The notes under the pieces were generated by a model. That model saw only the letters and a program-made list of their open reading frames with translations. It did not search any database and was not told the origin of the DNA. 13,084 bases of DNA from Deltaproteobacteria bacterium (GTDB lineage Bacteria > Desulfobacterota_B > Binatia > UBA9968), in contig JAPUHZ010000270.1 of the NCBI GenBank assembly GCA_027297485.1, positions 1 through 13,084 of the forward strand, read 5' to 3'. The translations under genes were made by a program, and so were the position numbers. Within the stretch, counting starts at the first letter, position 1. Every line of letters starts with the position of its first letter. Shown one piece after another: positions 1-7,495 of the stretch.

Positions 1-865
1 CGTGCAGGAGCAACTGCTGGGCCACACCGGCGGCGTCTCCCCAATGTGCTGTGAGCTCTCTAACCTCAGCCTCGGAAGGCATTCTGCCCTGCAAGTAGGC
101 GGCACCGACAGCCTTGCGCACCCCGAGATCGCCTGCGGTGACCCGCGGACGCCCCAAAGCACGCGCTAGAAACCACTCCGCAGTCCAGCGCCCAATGCCG
201 CGGCAGGCCGTCAGACGCGCGATCACTTCCGCATCCGGCTGATCCCGCAGCGCCGCAAGGTCGAGGGTTCCATCCGCAACCTCTGCAGCCAGCGAGATGA
301 GGTATTCTGCCTTGCGGGTAGTAAATTGCAGAGCACGCAGCTCATTAACACTGGCAGCCGCAATTCGGTCAGCCTCTAGGCTGAAGACCTGATGCTTTCC
401 GAGGGTATGTTGACGTCCAAAAGCATGGGCCAGCCGGCGCCGGGTAATGGCAGCCCACCTGAGGTTGACCTGTTGGGCACTAATGGAGCGTACCAGAGCC
501 GTCAGGAGATCCACTTGGAGTACTGGACGGACACCCCGGTAGCATGTCTCGAGCCGGGCGATAACCGGGTCAGCAGCAGCCAGTTTACCTAGAGCCCCCG
601 GAGCCGAGACAAACATTGACCTGACCACCAGCTCGACAGCGGGGGCATGATCCGGGTGCCGCACCGTTACCTTTAAGGCGGGCTCGTCCAGGGTACCAGC
701 GACAGTGCAAGTAAAGGGGACTGCCTTTTCTGCCACTCGCGTGGTGCGCGTTAAAACACGGCCGTCCCAGCGGTCGATGAGATCATCACCCCAGCGCCGA
801 AACCACTCAACAGAGGCCGAGATGTCGAGGGGTCCCGGGAGCCGTACTTCGAATTTGCTGTGCAT
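1..865 (-). CDS. alkA: AlkA-type DNA-3-methyladenine glycosylase II, C-terminus off the window
   Basis: I translated this frame by hand: it is open from an ATG at 865 to the window edge, giving 288 residues. It matches the AlkA family, which removes 3-methyladenine and other alkylated bases in base-excision repair. Visible marks are the opening phrase FEVRLPGPLD (residues 5-14), SISAQQVNL (127-135), the helix-hairpin-helix GIGRWTAEWF (223-232) and the likely catalytic aspartate D246 in TAGDLGVRKAV. AlkA proteins are usually about 280-310 residues, so only a short C-terminal piece should be missing. The start is uncertain: GGG sits directly against the ATG, and in-frame TTG and GTG codons lie upstream before a stop. 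The gene points the same way as the MoxR operon but is separated from it by 336 bases, so it probably has its own promoter. The family call is firm. Confidence 0.9.
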   Translation of the reverse strand, partial: MHSKFEVRLPGPLDISASVEWFRRWGDDLIDRWDGRVLTRTTRVAEKAVPFTCTVAGTLDEPALKVTVRHPDHAPAVELVVRSMFVSAPGALGKLAAADPVIARLETCYRGVRPVLQVDLLTALVRSISAQQVNLRWAAITRRRLAHAFGRQHTLGKHQVFSLEADRIAAASVNELRALQFTTRKAEYLISLAAEVADGTLDLAALRDQPDAEVIARLTACRGIGRWTAEWFLARALGRPRVTAGDLGVRKAVGAAYLQGRMPSEAEVRELTAHWGDAAGVAQQLLLH

Positions 866-1201
866 CCCTTGCTTACGTTTGATCAAGATCGTCGGGGTGC
901 TTGTCACCCTTTACCCACCTCGGACAGCGGTCTAAATTTGGCCCACCCAAGTTGGGTCAGTAATTTCTCGCCAGCGCACGCGAATCATCTCGAACTGGTC
1001 CGGACAGGTCCACCCGGGGATTCCTACCGACGGGGCACATCAGGCGTCACAACACATCTCATGAATAAAATGGAAACGAACAGGAATCCGCCACTAATGG
1101 ATCGGCTGTCTGGAGCCTTGGTCTCCATGTTCCAGCTTAAATCCGCTGTGGGATGAGATATTCTTGCCTTGCTACCTCTTCAAAGCAAGCTCTTCCCACT
1201 G
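866..1201. other. Intergenic region between moxR and alkA
   Basis: 336 bases with no gene I can support. A plus-strand frame (860-1156) is open but has no ribosome-binding site and resembles nothing I recognise. Two small structures are visible. One is a 13-base palindrome at 945-957 (ACCCAA-N-TTGGGT), about 80 bases upstream of the alkA start, which could be an operator. The other is a weak hairpin at 1168-1189 (6-bp stem, 10-base loop) just past the moxR stop. The hairpin has no T-run on either strand, so it is not a convincing terminator. Confidence 0.5.
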
Positions 1202-2239
1202 CTATCCCGGTTCACTGCCGTCCTTTGAGGGTTTAACTTCGCTCAGGAGGTGGGTGACGATGTCGAGGGAGGAGAGCCCTTCGGCCTGGGCCTTGAAGTT
1301 AGGGATGATGCGGTGGCGGAGCACTGAGGGGGCCAAGGCCTGGATATCCTCGACTGATACCGCATAGCGTCCCTGGAGGATAGTCCTGGCCTTGGCGCCA
1401 AGAATCAGGTACTGCGAGGCCCTTGGGCCTGCGCCCCATTCCACGTAGTCCTTGACGAACTGGGGAGTCTCCGAATTATTCGGACGGGATTTCTGGCTCA
1501 AGGATACCGCGTAAGCAACCACAAACGGTGAGGCAGGGACCTTACGGACCAGCTCCTGGAAACGTAAGATAGCAGGCCCGTCCATAACCTTGTCCGGCGT
1601 AGGTTTGCCTACCGACGTAGTCTGTTGGACGATTTGGACCTCGTCGTCGAAGGAGGGATACTCAATCTCAATATTAAGCATGAAGCGATCGAGTTGCGCC
1701 TCCGGCAGGGGATAGGTCCCCTCCTGCTCAATGGGATTTTGGGTTGCCAGGACAAAGAAGGGGAGGCTCAGCGGATAGGTCGTTCCGCCGGCGGTCACCT
1801 GGTATTCTTGCATCGATTGGAGCAGGGCCGCCTGGGTCTTGGGAGGTGTCCGGTTGATCTCATCCGCCAGGAGGATGTTGGTAAAGATAGGGCCTTTAAG
1901 AAATTGGAATTTCCTTTTTCCCGTAGCGGCATCTTCCTCCAGGATGTCAGTTCCCGTAATGTCTGAGGGCATCAGGTCAGGGGTAAATTGGATCCGGTTG
2001 AACTCTAAATCAAGGATCTCCGCTAAGGTGCTGATCAGTAATGTCTTGGCCAGGCCGGGAACGCCGACTAAGAGACAGTGGCCCCTGGAGAAGAGGGCGA
2101 TTAAGACTTCTTCGATTACCTTCTCCTGTCCCACAATGACCTTGTGGATCTCGCCCAGCATCGAGTCTCTTTTGCTTGCAAACTCCTCGATTGCCGCAAT
2201 CTCTTTTTCCTCGATCTCGATCGGCTCCATTTGATTCAT
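1202..2239 (-). CDS. moxR: MoxR-family AAA+ ATPase
   Basis: A complete 345-aa MoxR (AAA_3) ATPase, normal length for the family. Walker A is GVPGLAKT (residues 59-66), Walker B is LLADE (123-127), sensor 1 lies in ATQNPIEQEGTYPLPEAQ (165-182), and LDRF follows at 183-186. The C-terminal third is the AAA lid. Family members are cytoplasmic, chaperone-like ATPases that usually act with vWA or DUF58 proteins on membrane or secreted clients. The ATG at 2239 is supported by AAAGGT, formed by the last codons of the upstream gene, with a 4-base gap between the two genes, so translation is probably coupled. It is the last gene of a three-gene minus-strand operon. Unusually, no DUF58 or vWA gene follows; the next gene is alkA. 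Confidence 0.95.
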   Translation of the reverse strand: MNQMEPIEIEEKEIAAIEEFASKRDSMLGEIHKVIVGQEKVIEEVLIALFSRGHCLLVGVPGLAKTLLISTLAEILDLEFNRIQFTPDLMPSDITGTDILEEDAATGKRKFQFLKGPIFTNILLADEINRTPPKTQAALLQSMQEYQVTAGGTTYPLSLPFFVLATQNPIEQEGTYPLPEAQLDRFMLNIEIEYPSFDDEVQIVQQTTSVGKPTPDKVMDGPAILRFQELVRKVPASPFVVAYAVSLSQKSRPNNSETPQFVKDYVEWGAGPRASQYLILGAKARTILQGRYAVSVEDIQALAPSVLRHRIIPNFKAQAEGLSSLDIVTHLLSEVKPSKDGSEPG

Positions 2240-2243
2240 CGTT

Positions 2244-3866
2244 TTACCTTTGTGACATGAGCTTCTTCAAGGTCGCCTTGGATTTCTCAGCTTGATCCTG
2301 CTCGCCCAACGCAGCATAGATCTCGTAAAGGAGGCGGTAGATAGTCGGATTAAAGGGGTTGATCTGAATGGCCTCTTCTAGAGCAATCCTGGCATCAGAA
2401 TGATTCTTTGTTGCATGGTAGAGACGTCCTAACTGAATATAGGTGCTGACGTGATCCGGCTCCAGAGCTTGAGCTTTTTTCAAAAGAGGGAGCGCATCTT
2501 CGTACCTTTCCCTGTAGGTGAGAACCCGCGCCAACTTGTTGAGGATAATAAGGGAATAGGGACTTGCCTGCAAGGCGCGTCGGTATTCAGTAATGGCGGC
2601 AACCATCCTTCCTCTTTCCCTGAGCCGGTCTCCCAGGTGGGTCCGATTACGGGCGACGACGGACTGGATCTCCTTGAGTTCCACCGTCGCCTCATCCTCT
2701 TTTTGATTTCCTTTGACCTTAAGCTTGCGCACTCGACTCCCTTCTATCTCCTTAAGGCCCTTTCCTCTGAGAAACTCCTTCCATTGGATCTCAAAAGCCT
2801 CAAAGGAAATTCCCAAGACTTTTTCGATGGCCTCCCATGTGGGCCTTTTTCTCACTTCGGATAAAAGCTCATGGATGGTGGCCTGGCCCTTACGGTTAAC
2901 CATGAAGTCGATCGCCGAGGCTGCCTCAGCATAGGCCAATTGGACTTCTTCCGGCGTCCCTAAGTGGATCAGCGAAGGCTCCATCTCTTTAAAGCCGACA
3001 AATTCATTTTTATCCAATGCTTGAGCCAAGAGAGTCTGGTTGGACGGGGTGAGATAGTCTTCCTTTTCCTTGGGCGGAGCCGGCCGCCTCCAGCGGGTCT
3101 CATAGAAACGGGCCATACCCTCGTGAAGCCAGATGGGTGCCTTATTGTTGGTAAGGCCGACAATCACGTAGTGGAGGTATTCATGGCTCAACGAGTCGAG
3201 CCAGCGGTAGCCTCGCATGAGGGCGCGGGGTGAAATCGTCATGATCTTGTTGAATTTACAGATCCCTACCGCCCCGGTTTCCTCGATGTCCCTGAGTGAA
3301 AGGGTAGAGATGGCATTGAATGAGGGAACATCTGGCGCTATTTCCACTCGGACCTTTGCCTGTGGGAAGGTGCCTAGTGCCCGGCCGATGGCCTGATAGC
3401 TTTTCTCCAAAGTGTCGAGGACATGCGGTACCAGGATCCCATCCCTCTCTTCATCCAGGTAGAGCAGAAAGTGCGTGCTTTCGTAGCGCTTGAGCGTCTT
3501 TACCGTGTCGTAAGATAGCTGCGTCAAGAGACGCAAGGCCTGACGCTGATCGTGCGAGGAATCGATGGCTACGGCTTTTTCGAGAAGGCGCAGGGCCTCT
3601 TCATACCGCCCCTGATAGAAGGTGACCTTGGCCTTAAGATCGAGGGCCTCTGGGGACTTAGGATATTCACGGACTAGTCGGGAGGCAATCTCATCGGCTT
3701 GAGGCAAGCGCCATGCCTCCAGGTGTTCCTCTCCCTCCTTGATGAGATGGGAAGGAAGCTCAACCTCAGCCCCCAAAGAGGGGAGAGCCAGGGTTAAAAA
3801 AGCTAGAGACAAAAACAGGGAAAGAAAATTATTTCGCTTCAAGAAAGGACCTTTTTCATCAATCAC
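2244..3866 (-). CDS. Secreted TPR protein with gluzincin (peptidase MA-like) domain
   Basis: A 540-aa protein. A signal peptide (hydrophobic core about residues 13-30, SLGAEV just after it) predicts export or lipid-free anchoring at the inner membrane. One or two TPR-like helix pairs follow (about 44-105). A metalloprotease-like domain has HEYLH at 228-232 and WLHEG at 247-250, where E249 would be the third zinc ligand. This arrangement is that of the peptidase MA group of gluzincins. Three or four TPRs occupy about 405-535, including repeats ending LEP and INP. It directly follows the DUF4175 gene: the called GTG start abuts that gene's TAA. An in-frame TTG at 3842, preceded by AAAAAGG, would give MKRNNF..., a more typical signal peptide, and may be the true start. 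The substrate is unknown. Protease activity is inferred from the motif. Confidence 0.85.
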   Translation of the reverse strand: MIDEKGPFLKRNNFLSLFLSLAFLTLALPSLGAEVELPSHLIKEGEEHLEAWRLPQADEIASRLVREYPKSPEALDLKAKVTFYQGRYEEALRLLEKAVAIDSSHDQRQALRLLTQLSYDTVKTLKRYESTHFLLYLDEERDGILVPHVLDTLEKSYQAIGRALGTFPQAKVRVEIAPDVPSFNAISTLSLRDIEETGAVGICKFNKIMTISPRALMRGYRWLDSLSHEYLHYVIVGLTNNKAPIWLHEGMARFYETRWRRPAPPKEKEDYLTPSNQTLLAQALDKNEFVGFKEMEPSLIHLGTPEEVQLAYAEAASAIDFMVNRKGQATIHELLSEVRKRPTWEAIEKVLGISFEAFEIQWKEFLRGKGLKEIEGSRVRKLKVKGNQKEDEATVELKEIQSVVARNRTHLGDRLRERGRMVAAITEYRRALQASPYSLIILNKLARVLTYRERYEDALPLLKKAQALEPDHVSTYIQLGRLYHATKNHSDARIALEEAIQINPFNPTIYRLLYEIYAALGEQDQAEKSKATLKKLMSQR

Positions 3867-6800
3867 TTACTCTGACAAATTCTTAAAGTAGCTCTCAATC
3901 TGCTCTTTGAGCTGAGGGGGAACCTCTTGTTTGAGGGACTCTAAGATCTCCTCGCGGAAACTGCGCGGTACCTTGTAGTCCTCTTTTCCCGGAAGGCGGA
4001 ATTTTTCCATGTCCAGTCCGGTCATCCCTCCTTCTACGTTAAACTGGCGGAACTCGGGCATTCCAGGAAGAGGGACAAGCATTCCGGAGGGTAGGAACCG
4101 GCCCCTGCGGAAGAGAAAGGCAACCGGCATGCGCCCGAGTTGTCCACGTTGCGCAAGCTGCTGCATAGAGTTTTGCATTTGCTGCTGGGATTGAGAAAGA
4201 CGATCTAGGGCCTCGCGCTCCGGCGGGACGGCGCCCCTTGCATCGAGGTCGCTCAGGCGGTTTTGCGCCTTTCCCATTGAGGTCCCGGCCTCCTGGATAT
4301 TTTTTGTAATCTTGGGGTCGAGCGACGGGAAGAGCTGAAAGAGATTGGTCAACTTCTCATGTAGATCTTCGGTTCGCTCTTTAAGGATCTCCTGTCGATA
4401 GGAGAGATCACGGAGATTCTTTTTATCCTTTTCTTTCAGAGTCACATGCCGTCCCTCCAGGATAGCCTCGATCTCTGCCTTGAGCCCTTGGAGGCTGGTT
4501 TCAGCCTGCCGACCCTTTTCTTCTTGCTCGGCACGGCGCTGTTTTGCCAGCTCTTTTTGGGCTAATTCCATGACCTCGGCAAAACCGGATAGGTCCATAT
4601 CGAGGAGCCGTATCATCATATTCTTTACAAGGTTATTGAGAGTGGCTTCATCGAGATACTCTCCGCGAGCCCTTTCGCCGCTTATGCCTTCGCTCTCCTC
4701 GTCGGGAAAAAGGTCAGCTAAACGGGAAAGCTCTTCATGGGCCTTGTCCACGAATTGACTCAGCTTCTCCTTTAGAATTTTCTCTCTCTCTCCTAGTTTT
4801 TCCTTGTTAAACCCTTCGGTCGCAATCAGGATTTCCTGTTGTTCCTGCGCGATCTGCTGGAGCTCGTTGGCCGAACGCATCATCTCTCCCTGCATCCTAC
4901 CCATAGTGGAGGAGATGGCCGATTGGTGGGCATTCTGGAGGGCTGCGACCATGGAGGCCAATTGATTGAAAAGTTCCCGTGCCAGTTGCATGGCCCCTTC
5001 GATATCTCCCTCCATGAGTTTTTTACGGATCTCTTCCAATGCGGAGAACATCTCGCGAAAACCGAGCCCGCGGAGGGCTTCCCTGTTGATGAACTCATCG
5101 GGGAGACGGGAGGCGAACTGGGACAGGGCCTGTTGAAGCGACCCCAGAAGGTTGGCCAACTGAGAGATCTCCTTAAGGATCGCATCGAGATTTTTATCGC
5201 CGCTTTTGAGTTTCTCCAGGGAGTCCAGGAGTCGCTCTTGGCTTTTCATGAGGTCCTGTGCGGTAGAGGCCACCTCTTGGGCATTAAGCCTTTTGCTGAT
5301 CTCCTCTGAGAGCAGAGACATCCTTTCAAGCTCCGAGGACATCTCATCGTGGACTGTGGCTTTTTCCTGAGGCGAGGAGGCCTGCGCTTTTCTCTTCAGT
5401 AAATCGTCTTTGGTGAATCGAAGGTTGCGCTTGAGCGATTCCAAGTCCGACCAGGTGGCAAAGTTGGACAGGCGATCTTTTTCGGTCCGCTGCATTACCG
5501 CATCGATGCGCTCCAGCATCTCAGCGAGTTTTTGCCCAAAGTCTTTGTCGACAGGCTCTCCTTGGCCGAGGGGCTCTTTTTCCCCCGAGAGAGGCGTCTC
5601 CAAGTGGTCGGCCAAGAGATCGATCATCCGGCCTGAGAGATCACGGATCATCTCGGCGATCTGTCTGTGCTCCCCCTTGAGATTTTTCAGTCGGAGTCTC
5701 AAGGCCCGAGAAGAGCCGATCTTAGGACCGGAGATGGTATCATTATCCCGCACCTCGAGGTGGTAGATTGCTTCATCTCCTTCGCGTAGCCCCAGCTTTC
5801 CCAAATCCCAGTTGAACTGCTCCCTGGAGATCAGTTTTTTACTTTCAGCTTTCTGAATGGGGATCTTCTCCTGCCTATCGCCGATTCTTATGGCCAGGGT
5901 GACCTCCTGGATGCCGAAGTCATCCCTTCCGCTGAATTCCAGCGACAGGGTCTCATCTCCGTTGATTTCAAGATCTTCGGTGGGTCTTAGAATCTCAACG
6001 GTAGGGAAGCCGTCCGGCCGGACTTGAATCTCGTAGGAAATAGGGTTGTTGCGAAAACCGAGCGTGTCCTCCACCAGGATCTGATACCTCTGGGATCGGA
6101 ACAAGACGAGCTTGCCTCGAAGTCTCCTCCCGTCGATTTTTAAGGGCACTTCCCTGCCTTTGTCGAGGAGGATCTTGGCCTTAACTACCTCTTTTGTGCT
6201 TGTTGCCTCCAGGCGGAGGGTGGAACCTTTGATGACTTCGATATTTCCCCCTTGGAGAGTTTGCTTGGGGAGCCTCGTGTAATAAGGCGGGTAGAGCGTG
6301 AATTGCAGGTTGCCGACAGCAGGAGGGTCAATGGCCTCAATGGTATATGTGGGGGAAGAAAAAGGTCCTGTAGCGACACGATACTGGAGACTCTTTTGGA
6401 CTTCCTTAATGGTAGCCGAGAATTTTGCGGTATCCAGTCCCTCCATAAGAAGCTTTCCGTGGAGGGATCTTTCCTTACCGTCGTCCTTCCCGGACCAGAG
6501 GATAAGCTCCATGGACTTTGGAATGGCCCCCGAGGCCGTGGCCTGGATGGTTACCGCAGAGCCGCGCACGACACGGATACCCTTCGGCGATACATCAATC
6601 GAGGTTTGGGAGGGTGGGAGATCCTTTAGAGGATGAATCAACAGGCTGAAGGTCTCACCCACTGAAGATGGATTGAAAAGGACCATGGCAAGTACGGGGA
6701 CAAACAGGTATCCTAAAAGACGCAGATCGGCCTTAATCCGCCTGGTATTGATCAGTTCCTCAATTCGAAGAGTCTGGATCTGTTTTCGCGTTGCACGCAG

Positions 6801-7190
6801 TAAGGCCAGGACCATAGAGGTGGAGATGTCCTGGGGCTGCTTTTCGTCTGCAACCTGTGGATAGAGCTGTAAAGAGTTAATCAGGTTGTTCCTGAGATGA
6901 GGACACTTTTTTTCAATATAAAGGGCGGCCCCTTCCTGGGAGACCTTTCTAACGCATTGGAAAAGTGTCCAGCCAACAAGGAGGACCAGGAGGGCAGTGG
7001 CGAATGCGCTATAGACCGCGGGGGCGTAAGGGAAAACGGCCTTGATCTCTTGGATCCCCAGCCCGAGGGAGAAGAGAAGGAAGACACATATACCGGTTAG
7101 GCAGAGCCCCTCCATCCCTTTGAGCATTTTGAGTCGGCGGACGAATCGCTCCAGGAAAGAGGAGAGTTCTTTATAGTCCTCTTGGCCCAT
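3867..7190 (-). CDS. DUF4175-type membrane-anchored coiled-coil protein
   Basis: A 1107-aa protein of unknown biochemical role that I place in the DUF4175-like group. Evidence is the architecture and the C-terminal phrase VPRSFREEILESLKQ. Three membrane segments are visible (about 28-46, 57-79, 156-173). The loop between the second and third is rich in Arg/Lys, suggesting N-terminus inside and the long C-terminal body outside. Residues about 185-500 are beta-rich and Ig-like. About 500-990 is helical, with heptad-like charged and Gln-rich stretches (a QSQQQMQNSMQQLAQ run near 990). A Gly/Pro/Met-rich linker precedes the conserved C-terminus. It is the first gene of the operon with the TPR peptidase and MoxR; similar proteins accompany MoxR ATPases in other bacteria. 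The ATG at 7190 has no clear Shine-Dalgarno sequence. A TATAAT lies only 10 bases upstream (7201-7206), and a long palindrome lies just beyond that. Confidence 0.8.
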   Translation of the reverse strand: MGQEDYKELSSFLERFVRRLKMLKGMEGLCLTGICVFLLFSLGLGIQEIKAVFPYAPAVYSAFATALLVLLVGWTLFQCVRKVSQEGAALYIEKKCPHLRNNLINSLQLYPQVADEKQPQDISTSMVLALLRATRKQIQTLRIEELINTRRIKADLRLLGYLFVPVLAMVLFNPSSVGETFSLLIHPLKDLPPSQTSIDVSPKGIRVVRGSAVTIQATASGAIPKSMELILWSGKDDGKERSLHGKLLMEGLDTAKFSATIKEVQKSLQYRVATGPFSSPTYTIEAIDPPAVGNLQFTLYPPYYTRLPKQTLQGGNIEVIKGSTLRLEATSTKEVVKAKILLDKGREVPLKIDGRRLRGKLVLFRSQRYQILVEDTLGFRNNPISYEIQVRPDGFPTVEILRPTEDLEINGDETLSLEFSGRDDFGIQEVTLAIRIGDRQEKIPIQKAESKKLISREQFNWDLGKLGLREGDEAIYHLEVRDNDTISGPKIGSSRALRLRLKNLKGEHRQIAEMIRDLSGRMIDLLADHLETPLSGEKEPLGQGEPVDKDFGQKLAEMLERIDAVMQRTEKDRLSNFATWSDLESLKRNLRFTKDDLLKRKAQASSPQEKATVHDEMSSELERMSLLSEEISKRLNAQEVASTAQDLMKSQERLLDSLEKLKSGDKNLDAILKEISQLANLLGSLQQALSQFASRLPDEFINREALRGLGFREMFSALEEIRKKLMEGDIEGAMQLARELFNQLASMVAALQNAHQSAISSTMGRMQGEMMRSANELQQIAQEQQEILIATEGFNKEKLGEREKILKEKLSQFVDKAHEELSRLADLFPDEESEGISGERARGEYLDEATLNNLVKNMMIRLLDMDLSGFAEVMELAQKELAKQRRAEQEEKGRQAETSLQGLKAEIEAILEGRHVTLKEKDKKNLRDLSYRQEILKERTEDLHEKLTNLFQLFPSLDPKITKNIQEAGTSMGKAQNRLSDLDARGAVPPEREALDRLSQSQQQMQNSMQQLAQRGQLGRMPVAFLFRRGRFLPSGMLVPLPGMPEFRQFNVEGGMTGLDMEKFRLPGKEDYKVPRSFREEILESLKQEVPPQLKEQIESYFKNLSE

Positions 7191-7206
7191 GACGCATCAA
7201 ATTATA

Positions 7207-7237
7207 TCGACCACGGGGTTTGAAACCCCGCGGTCGA
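7207..7237. repeat. Long near-perfect palindrome upstream of the DUF4175 gene
   Basis: Two 15-base arms flank a single central base (7222), with one mismatch that would be G-U in RNA. The core reads CGGGGTTTGAAACCCCG. It ends 17 bases before the DUF4175 start codon. If transcribed it would form a strong hairpin near the start, and it resembles dispersed REP-like elements seen in other genomes. There is no following T-run, so a terminator is unlikely. Confidence 0.75.
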
Positions 7238-7290
7238 CTAAAGGGAAGAGCTGCCGCTTCTCCCCTTTGGAAACCCCATCGGTTATGTGC

Positions 7291-7306
7291 CCGCGGCAAG
7301 CCGCGG
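7291..7306. repeat. GC-rich palindrome (REP-like)
   Basis: CCGCGGC-AA-GCCGCGG, a perfect 7-bp stem with a 2-base loop. Flanking C and G runs on both sides suggest a formerly longer palindrome. It lies 54 bases from the preceding palindrome, and the two may be one composite repeat element. Confidence 0.65.
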
Positions 7307-7495
7307 CGGGGTATGCTAATAAATACAACCATCTTACTATCGATTCTTTTGCGTGTCTATGCTGCCCTGAGGGCGCACATGTTAGCCGTCGGCGTTCAGC
7401 TTTTGGTTCGAGGCTGACCGCTAATTGCTGAGTGCTGACAGCTGAACAGTGGTAAGCCAATCCATCTTATGGTATCAAATTTTAGATAGGGTAGA

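Larger units (their letters stand above)
7191..7495. other. Divergent intergenic region rich in palindromes
   Basis: 305 bases between the divergent DUF4175 and eutA-like genes, with no supported gene. It must hold the promoters of both, but only a TATAAT on the minus strand (7201-7206) stands out, and it lacks a recognisable -35. The space is mostly occupied by two palindromes (listed separately), an imperfect purine/pyrimidine inverted repeat (about 7239-7270), and a run of degenerate GCTGAN-type units at about 7396-7446. Overlapping open frames on both strands (7189-7460) look like by-products of these repeats. Confidence 0.6.

Noticed and set aside
392..1156. Plus-strand open frames across the alkA region and its upstream gap
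   Set aside because: Those at 392-935 lie antisense to the alkA frame, which has clear family motifs. The one at 860-1156 has no ribosome-binding site and no recognisable sequence.
1168..1189. Rho-independent terminator after moxR
   Set aside because: Only a 6-bp stem with a 10-base loop, and no T-run on either strand.
4839..5309. 156-aa plus-strand frame inside the DUF4175 gene
   Set aside because: Antisense shadow of a long, motif-supported coding region; no start signal.
7189..7460. Three overlapping frames of 65-87 aa between the divergent genes
   Set aside because: They run through palindromes and degenerate repeats, and no frame looks like a protein.
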